Source: Ursus arctos
Taxonomy: Eukaryota > Chordata > Mammalia > Carnivora > Ursidae
NCBI RefSeq assembly: GCF_023065955.2
Contig: NW_026622963.1
Coordinates: 10,795,001 to 10,859,000, forward strand
DNA length: 64,000 bases
Direction of reading: 5' to 3'
Position numbers and translations under genes: made by a program. This document shows positions 57,615 through 64,000 of the stretch, in pieces; within the stretch, counting starts at the first letter, position 1; each line of letters starts with the position of its first letter. The notes under the pieces were generated by a model. The model was not told where the DNA came from and did not search any database. It saw nothing but the letters and a program-made list of their open reading frames with translations.

Positions 57615-60600
57615 CTGGGGGCCCAGCAACTCTGCCAGAACCAAGAGCAAGAGGAAAATAAAGAATTATACACGACAAAGGACATGACCTCAATTTTCTT
57701 CCAGGTTGATTTTTTTCTCCCTGTGGGGGGCGGCTGAAGGCGGAAGAGAAGGGAGAGGACAGGCCAAGGCGGGCAGCACAGCCCGGGAGGAGACAGACAG
57801 AGGCTGTTGCGCTGCTCGCCCGCGGGCCACACAGGCTGGATTTCTCCTGCGGTAGCCCAGCCCGGGCACCGGACCCCCTCCTCTCAGGGTTCCCTGTCCT
57901 CCTCCCACACTCCCTGTGCCAGGAGGCAGCCCCTGCCCAATTAGGCTGGCCAGGGACTGAGTTTCCCCCATTAGCAGCTCGCACCTTCAACCATTATCAG
58001 CCATTCACACCTCAGCAGGGATTAGCCCTAGAAAGCCAGAATGGATTGGCTTCAGAAGGAGCCCCACCGGTCAGGGTTTGGGGTAGGAGAGAAGCAATTA
58101 GGGGCCCTGGATGCTCTCCTCCCGTGGGCACCTTGGTTTGTACCGTTCCCTCCCTCAAAAATGCCCCCTCTTCCCTTCCTGGCCTGTGGAGCCTGAGCTC
58201 AGGGGACACATTCTCTTCCCCCAGGAAGCTCTCCGAAGAGCCTAGACTAGAGGGGCTGTACTCAGGAGCTGCCCCAGCCATTGTTTGGCTCTCGCTGCCC
58301 TTTTGAGGATGAGGATGGGTGAGGTTCTATCAGCCCTGGCCCTGCCCTGAGAGCTCTCAATCTGGGAGACACAGAGGGGAAGCCACAGAAACTCCGACAG
58401 GGGGGTGGGTGGGGGGAGGGAGAGAGGCAAACACAGCAGACCCCACAGAGATCCAGAGGGGGGCCCCCAGGGGAGTGATCCATCCTTGAGCTAGATTCTG
58501 GAAGCCGAGTGCGAGGTCTCTGGGCACACGGTGGCTTCAGGAGAAAGGCTCTGACCTGGGGTGACCGTTGAGGGCTTCCTAGGCAGGCCTCACTCCACCC
58601 CATGTCCAACCCGCTCCGCTCCCTCCCACTGACACACTTCATCATTTCAGGAAACGGATCCATGCTCTGGAGCTGAAGGCAAAGAAGGGACCTCAGGCAG
58701 GCAGGGACTTGGGGACAGGGTGAGTCACGAGGAATCTGCCTGTTCTTTGGTCACTCTGCAGGAGAGCCTTCCCCTTTCTGAATAATCAGCCCTCCCGCAT
58801 GGGCTGGGATTGAGGACAGGATGTGGCAACAGGCCTGGGGCCTGTGACGGCAACATGCATGCAGGAGTTTGGGGACTGGTAGTTGAGTCTGCGGGCCAAG
58901 CGCGCTCCATCTCCCCCCACCCCCACCCCACGGACCCAGGCTGCCCCTACCCGCCCACTGCCCCGGGTACCCGTCTTTCTCCTGTTTTCTCTGCCTCTCT
59001 CTCTTCTCCTCCCTTTCTTTCCTGTGTGGCCCACCGTGTCTTTTCTTCTCTATTTCTGTCACCTTTCCTTTCTCCTGCTCTTCTGCTCATTTCTGGAGAG
59101 CAGAGCTGGATAGGGCTGTAGGCAGACATTCTGACACCCTCGGCCCCCTTCCCAGCTCAGCCATCCCTCCTCACTCCCTCCTGCTGCAGACCTACCCTAG
59201 ACACGGAGCCTGTCAGGATGGGGCGTGGTGGTGCACGCCTGCCTCATTTCCGCGTGGGGCGACAGCCCGCTGCAGGTGCTTAGGTCCCACAGCCGGGCTG
59301 CCCCCCAGAGACCCTGGACCCCCAGCAATGGCAGCAGGCGCCTCCCTGCCGGGGACCTCATGCCCGTGTGTGCTGGGGAGTCCTGTGCTCCCTGCAGAAT
59401 GCTGAGGGAACACCATGAAATATTGATACTATAACCCTCAAATAACTAACCCTTCCATCCTGTGCCGCAGCCGACCCCAGATTAGATGAGACTCTAGCAT
59501 AGACCGTGGTGGCGGACACCCGAGGAAACATTTAGTGTGTTTAACAAACACAATTGAGGAAAGGCTTTTGTGGGGTTTGGAGGGCAGGGGGCCTACTTGC
59601 CACCATGCAAGGACCCGTGCTGGCCTCGGGCCCTTTGGCCTTACTCACTGCCCTGACATGCCTGCCCCTCCCAGGGTGTCCGAAAGCACCCACAGCCCGC
59701 AGCTCTTGGGGCAGGCGGACCAGGAGGAAGGGAGCTCTGCTGCCTCCCGATTTTGCGCCTAGGCCTGAGGGCAAATGAGTTCCCTTTTGGAAGCTTGATT
59801 CTCATCTGTAAAATGGCTAAAAAAGACCTCTTTTGAAATCTGCCCGATAAGACAGAGTGACCCCTGGCCTCCCACCCCAAGTCCACTCCCAGGTGATCCC
59901 ATGCCCCTTCTGTCCCCACCAGTCACCTGTCCCATCCTGAGTCCCACAGGGGACAGCCCCACGGTGAGACCTTTCAAATAGATCCTTCCAGCCCCAGTGG
60001 AACTGTAATTTGGGGCCTGAGCCCCCACTCCTCTTCACCCCTAACAAGGTTTGAGAATGTCGACTTTCTAGCTGGAGGAAGTCAGTTTCTGCTATGGGCT
60101 CCCTCAGGGAGCCTGGAATCCACCCCTCACTGCACAGTGGAAGAATTAGACCAGAGAGGGCAGGCCTTGCCCGAGGTCACACAGCAGAGTGGCTGGTGGG
60201 GGGGGCGAAAGAGCCAGGCGTTTACGCCCCGGGGATATGAGTGAGAGTGTGGTGGTGGAGGCGGCCCTCTGCACGCAGGTCTGATGGCTCCGCTTCCCCC
60301 ACCACTCCAGCACTGGGAGGACTCAGGCTGCTTTGGGGTCTGAACATTGTGCCCCGGGCACAGCTCTCCCTTTGCCTGCCCACCTGCCTGCCTTTGATGT
60401 TTATTCCCTTTGTATTTATTGGCCCAATTTTTAAACTCTTGCCCTTGTGGGAAGCCCTTCAGGGGGCAGGAATCCAAAATAAAACGCTGATTAAAGTGCA
60501 TAAAACACTTCTTGTTTGCAGTTGCAGGGTAACCGGCCGGATCCACGGTGCCAGCAAGGCAGCAGCGGCACATCGCCCGCTCAGTGGCGCTGGTGACCCC

Positions 60601-63600
60601 TAGATGACAGGGACCCCATGGGGGTGTTAGACTGGGAGACTCGGGCCCGTGTGCGGCTTGGGCAGGCGTCTTAACCTCTCCAGGCCTCAGTTTCCCCCCC
60701 CTTTCAGGACAGCCACATGTAAAAGGTGAGGCAATTTGGGGGCCATGCCCTTCTGAAGCTCCTGGGGACCGTGGCCTGTTCCAGGTGTCACTGCCACATC
60801 GCGGGGGAGGGGGGTTGGGGGCGGAGGGCAATGCCAGTCAGCTTTTCCGTCAATGGATTTGAATTCCCTGGGTCTCTCACTGCTCACTCAGAGGGCCCTC
60901 AATCTCTGCAAAAGCCCTTGCCCGCACTCTGTCTGTCCAAGAACATCACCGGGGGCTGTTCTGTGAGACAGAAGCCGCCATGACTGACCCAGTGTTAAAT
61001 ACACAGGTGCAGCGCCAAGTGCTGAGGCTTTGGAGCGTATTTCCCTCTTTGTTCAGGTTGCCAGGAAGCTCATTCTGCAGGACTTGATGGTATTCTTCCC
61101 TCGCTGGCTGGCTTTATCTTTTTATCATCTTGTGGCATAATATTTTCTGTCAATTGGCTCAAGTGACTTAGAATGAGGTGTGTGCTGTACAGCGGTTGCA
61201 TAATGTCACTACTAATGAGTGTAACGTACATCGATGTTATGGGAAAGAGATGATTTCTGACTGCGTAGGTTACGGATGGCTTCGTGGAGGAGGTGGACTT
61301 GGGGAAAGGAGCTCAGAAAGGCCGACGGGGCAGGAGGCTGGGAGAGTTCTCCAAAAGGAGATGGTTCAGAGGCAGGACAAGGTGGGGACACCTGGGCGGC
61401 TTCACGGGGCAGACTGGTGGGAGCTGTGAACGTGGTTTGGGTGAGGCAAGGTGGTGGCGGCTTTGAATGCCTTATTCTGACATCTCAGGTGACCTGTGCC
61501 TGGCTCTCCCCCCTCTCGTCCTCAGCCCCCTCTCCAGCAGCCCCCACCTTGCCCACCAGCCCAGCCCTGAGCGGGGCACTAAAAGTCCTATTTACCTCTC
61601 CAGGTCCCCAGCCTCACACCTGCGCCGGCCCCAGCTGCCAGCCCAATTACTTATTGATCGCCTGTCAGGATGTTTGCTTTTCTGGTGGGTCACTGGAGCG
61701 TGTGTGACTGTGGAAAATGGCCTGGTGGGGGTGGGGTGGGGGAGGCCGAAGAGAGGATGAGAGGGGCTAAGGGGAGGGGAGGGGAGTGGACATAGCCGCT
61801 GGGAATAACAAAGCCTTGAAGATTCCTTAACAGGGCAGGACACCCAGAGCCCCCTCTGGTTAATCAGTCACTTAGTCCATCAACAACCAGGGAACACCTG
61901 TTAGGCGCGGGAGACTGCTGGAGCACTGGAAGGAGTGTGGCATGTCTCGCAGACCACAGCTCTGGTCCCAGAGCCACCCCCTCCACAGGCTGGAGCCACA
62001 AACTCCTTGAGCCCCCGTTGCTTGAAGGGTTGAAGGGTGGGTGACGAGACCTGTGGCCTTGAAAGCAGAGGCTCTGTACAGGTGTAGGGGTGGTGCTGGG
62101 AGAGCTGGGAGGAGGGCCTCAGCTGAGGAAGAGATGTGGGACCCTCCCAGCCTGGGCTTCCCCTTCCTGCAGTAAGCCCCCCTGGGCACCGTGCGTGTGG
62201 GGCCTGTGAACAAGCAGCCGTCGGGCTCTGGTTCGGCCCCCCGAGACCATCTGGCCCATGCTCTGGAGTTTGGAGAAGTCCAGACTCCCCCTCCTAGCCC
62301 CCTACTTACCTGCTGGGCCAGTTTCCCAGGCGGTGGAACAGAGGAGGGACGGAGGAGTCGGGACAGCAGTCTGTGCACAAGTGTGAACGAGGTTCCTCTC
62401 AGCACGGCTGGCAGTGAGTCACGGGGGGCTAGCTCCTGCACACCCCTTGCTTACTCCACCCACAGCCTGCACTAAGCTGGGCCCCCCTCCTGGCGCCGTT
62501 ACCCTTGTCACCGCCACCCAAGCCCTACATGTTCCTCAGGGCCCAGCTGTAATGAGCCTCGCGTCCTCAGTGCCACAGTGGGGACCGGGTCTCCAGCTGC
62601 CGGGCCGGCCCAGCCCGTGGCTCTGACTGCCCCCACCTCAGACCAGCAGCTGCACAGAACCCTGGCTCTAGGAGGAGCGTGATTGGAACCCGGAGAGACT
62701 GACAGGTGAAGTCTGGTGGTCCTTCACCTCCCCCCATCTCCCACTGGGGGTCAGAAAAATCTTCTTGGAGCAGTGGACATTAAATCAGGCCGTGGAGATG
62801 GGGTGTCAACAGGCAGGGGAAGTGGCATTCCAGGAAGAGAGAACTGCAGGAGCCAAGACCAGAACACTCGTTCACTGGGCCCTGAGCCCTGAGCTCAGGC
62901 GGCTGGAAGGGTCACAGCAGACCCGGAGAAAGGGGAGAGCCGGAGAGACTCCACAGGGAGGCATCAGGGCAGAGCCCCAGCTTTTTAGCTGGGGTGCCCA
63001 CCACTGATCTGGAAACCCCACTGGGGAGCAGATTCGGGAACACTGACAGGTGCCATTGGGTTTGCTGATATCCCAGGGCTCTTGGGCTGGGGGCTCAGCT
63101 GCAGTGCGGATGAGGAGGGCGCCGTGGTGTCTGCCTGGGGAAGCTCAGGCTGAGACGGTAGCCCCCAGCAGCCTCAGCAACCCTGGCCTGGCAGGCTGGG
63201 GACAAGACAGGCTCCTCCGCAGGCTGCTCCCGGAGGCTTCAGCCTTTGAGCCCCTTTGATTCCCTCTGTGAGCCCTGAGGGCAACTTAGCAGGTCTGGCT
63301 TTATCCCTGATGAGCACCAGGGGAAGCTGAGACTCCGGGTGTGCGGTGGAGTACGGGGTGCATGCCTGGATCACATTGCCTGTGGAACATAAAATGTAAA
63401 GGAGGTGGGCACCGCCTGGGGTGCCAATCCCAGGCTCCTCTGAGGCGACCCTGTCCCTTCAGGGCACGCCCCCCCATCCCAGAGATGCAGGGGGAATTCC
63501 TTTGGGAGGGCTCTGGGCAGGGTAAGGAGCAAGGAGGAAGCAGCATGGGGTGGCAGGAGGCTCTCTGGGCATCTGGACCTCACTCTGGGGTCCCAGACGC

Positions 63601-63736
63601 GTGTCCAGTGCCACTTGGGGCCCCCGCTCTCTATCTGTGTCAGGGACCCCCCGACAGGGCAGGAGGGCCCAGGGCGGGGCCAGCCAGACACCGTGCTCTC
63701 ACCACCCCCTCTTCCTGTGCTTGCTCCTGGCTGCAG

Positions 63737-64000
63737 GTGAGCGAGAGGATGCTGGCGGGGGGCGCGAGGAGCATGCCCAGCCCCCTCCTGGCCTGCTGGC
63801 AGCCCATCCTCCTGCTGGTGCTGGGCTCGGTGCTGTCGGGCTCGGCCACCGGCTGCCCGCCCCGCTGCGAGTGCTCGGCGCAGGACCGCGCTGTGCTCTG
63901 CCACCGCAAGCGCTTCGTGGCGGTTCCTGAGGGCATCCCCACCGAGACCCGCCTGCTGGACCTGGGCAAGAACCGCATCAAGACGCTCAACCAGGACGAG
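63737..64000 (+). CDS. LINGO1: LINGO1 main coding exon, 5' part (truncated by window end)
   Basis: LINGO1 is a single-pass neuronal and oligodendroglial membrane protein. It is known as a co-receptor with NgR1 and p75NTR or TROY that restrains axon regrowth and myelination. The exon is preceded by a pyrimidine-rich tract and a ctgcag acceptor ending at 63736. It reads 88 codons without a stop and leaves the window in frame. With the two codons of exon 1 the protein starts MQVSERM. Met7 (63749, A at -3) is the alternative start of the shorter isoform. Residues about 15-40 form a hydrophobic signal peptide. Cys42, Cys46, Cys48 and Cys57 form the LRRNT cap (C-P-P-R-C-E-C). Residues 73-90 begin the first LRR ([16 protein letters not shown]). 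The remaining LRRs, Ig domain, transmembrane segment and tail lie beyond 64000. From memory the sequence is almost identical to human LINGO1, with Ala at position 12 where human has Val. Confidence 0.97.
   Translation, partial: MSERMLAGGARSMPSPLLACWQPILLLVLGSVLSGSATGCPPRCECSAQDRAVLCHRKRFVAVPEGIPTETRLLDLGKNRIKTLNQDE

Larger units (their letters stand above)
49658..63736 (+). other. LINGO1: LINGO1 intron between exon 1 and the main coding exon
   Basis: This 14,079 bp intron begins gtgagc and ends ctggctgcag. Its content is mostly unique GC-rich DNA. It also holds an antisense L1M fragment (53215-53850), MIR remnants (52660-52880, 56060-56370), a CA repeat (57572-57612) and several short AT-rich islands with homeodomain-type motifs (54545-54660, 57150-57225, 57965-58030, 60385-60515, 61100-61250, 61630-61690). 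No internal coding exon is evident. Confidence 0.85.

Noticed and set aside
1..64000. CRISPR array, prophage, operon or other prokaryotic system
   Set aside because: Carnivore SINEs, MIR and L1M remnants, spliced LINGO1 and CpG depletion show mammalian nuclear DNA; the regular 24 bp array has no spacers.

Overview
This 64 kb window is carnivore nuclear DNA. The clearest lineage marker is a full-length CAN-SINE (tRNA-Lys-derived) at 6674-6882. Its tail, as I remember the subfamilies, looks like those of bears and pinnipeds rather than dog, cat or mustelid. A second, older CAN-SINE lies at 31254-31365. The rest has mammalian character: long GC-rich unique stretches, ancient MIR/L2-type and L1M remnants, MaLR LTRs, CA/GT microsatellites and one strong CpG island.

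The only protein gene I can support is the 5' part of LINGO1 (leucine-rich repeat and Ig domain containing Nogo receptor-interacting protein 1), on the + strand. A CpG island at about 48.69-49.76 kb holds the promoter and a first exon ending at 49657, with a canonical donor. That exon carries only the start codon and one Gln codon. A 14,079 bp intron (49658-63736) follows. The main coding exon starts at 63737 and runs off the window at 64000, giving 90 residues in all: signal peptide, cysteine-rich LRRNT cap and the start of the first leucine-rich repeat.

The 49 kb upstream has no recognisable protein gene. It is either intergenic or, as is common for this gene, occupied by upstream alternative first exons and introns. 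Two features fit the second view: an 86 bp exon-like segment with strong splice signals at 4322-4407, and a small CpG-rich patch with a consensus donor at 46.9-47.1 kb. Between the two CpG-rich patches are three same-orientation CTCF-type motifs; a fourth, next to an RFX X-box-like palindrome, lies at 32.15 kb.

Layout: 1-8.9 kb is a nest of old repeats (MaLR LTRs, L1M pieces, an ancient LINE-like element split by a SINE and an LTR) plus the candidate exon. 8.9-31 kb is mostly unique DNA with a 24-bp minisatellite, MIR pieces and AT-rich homeodomain-type islands. 31-47 kb is similar, with an L1M fragment and an old MaLR-like element. 47-50 kb is the LINGO1 promoter region. 50-63.7 kb is the intron, with one L1M fragment, a CA repeat and several enhancer-like islands. 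No unusual or novel coding system is visible. The points of interest are the LINGO1 5' end (uORF, long in-frame open stretch, G-quadruplex, GGC run, acceptor-donor juxtaposition) and candidate regulatory DNA.
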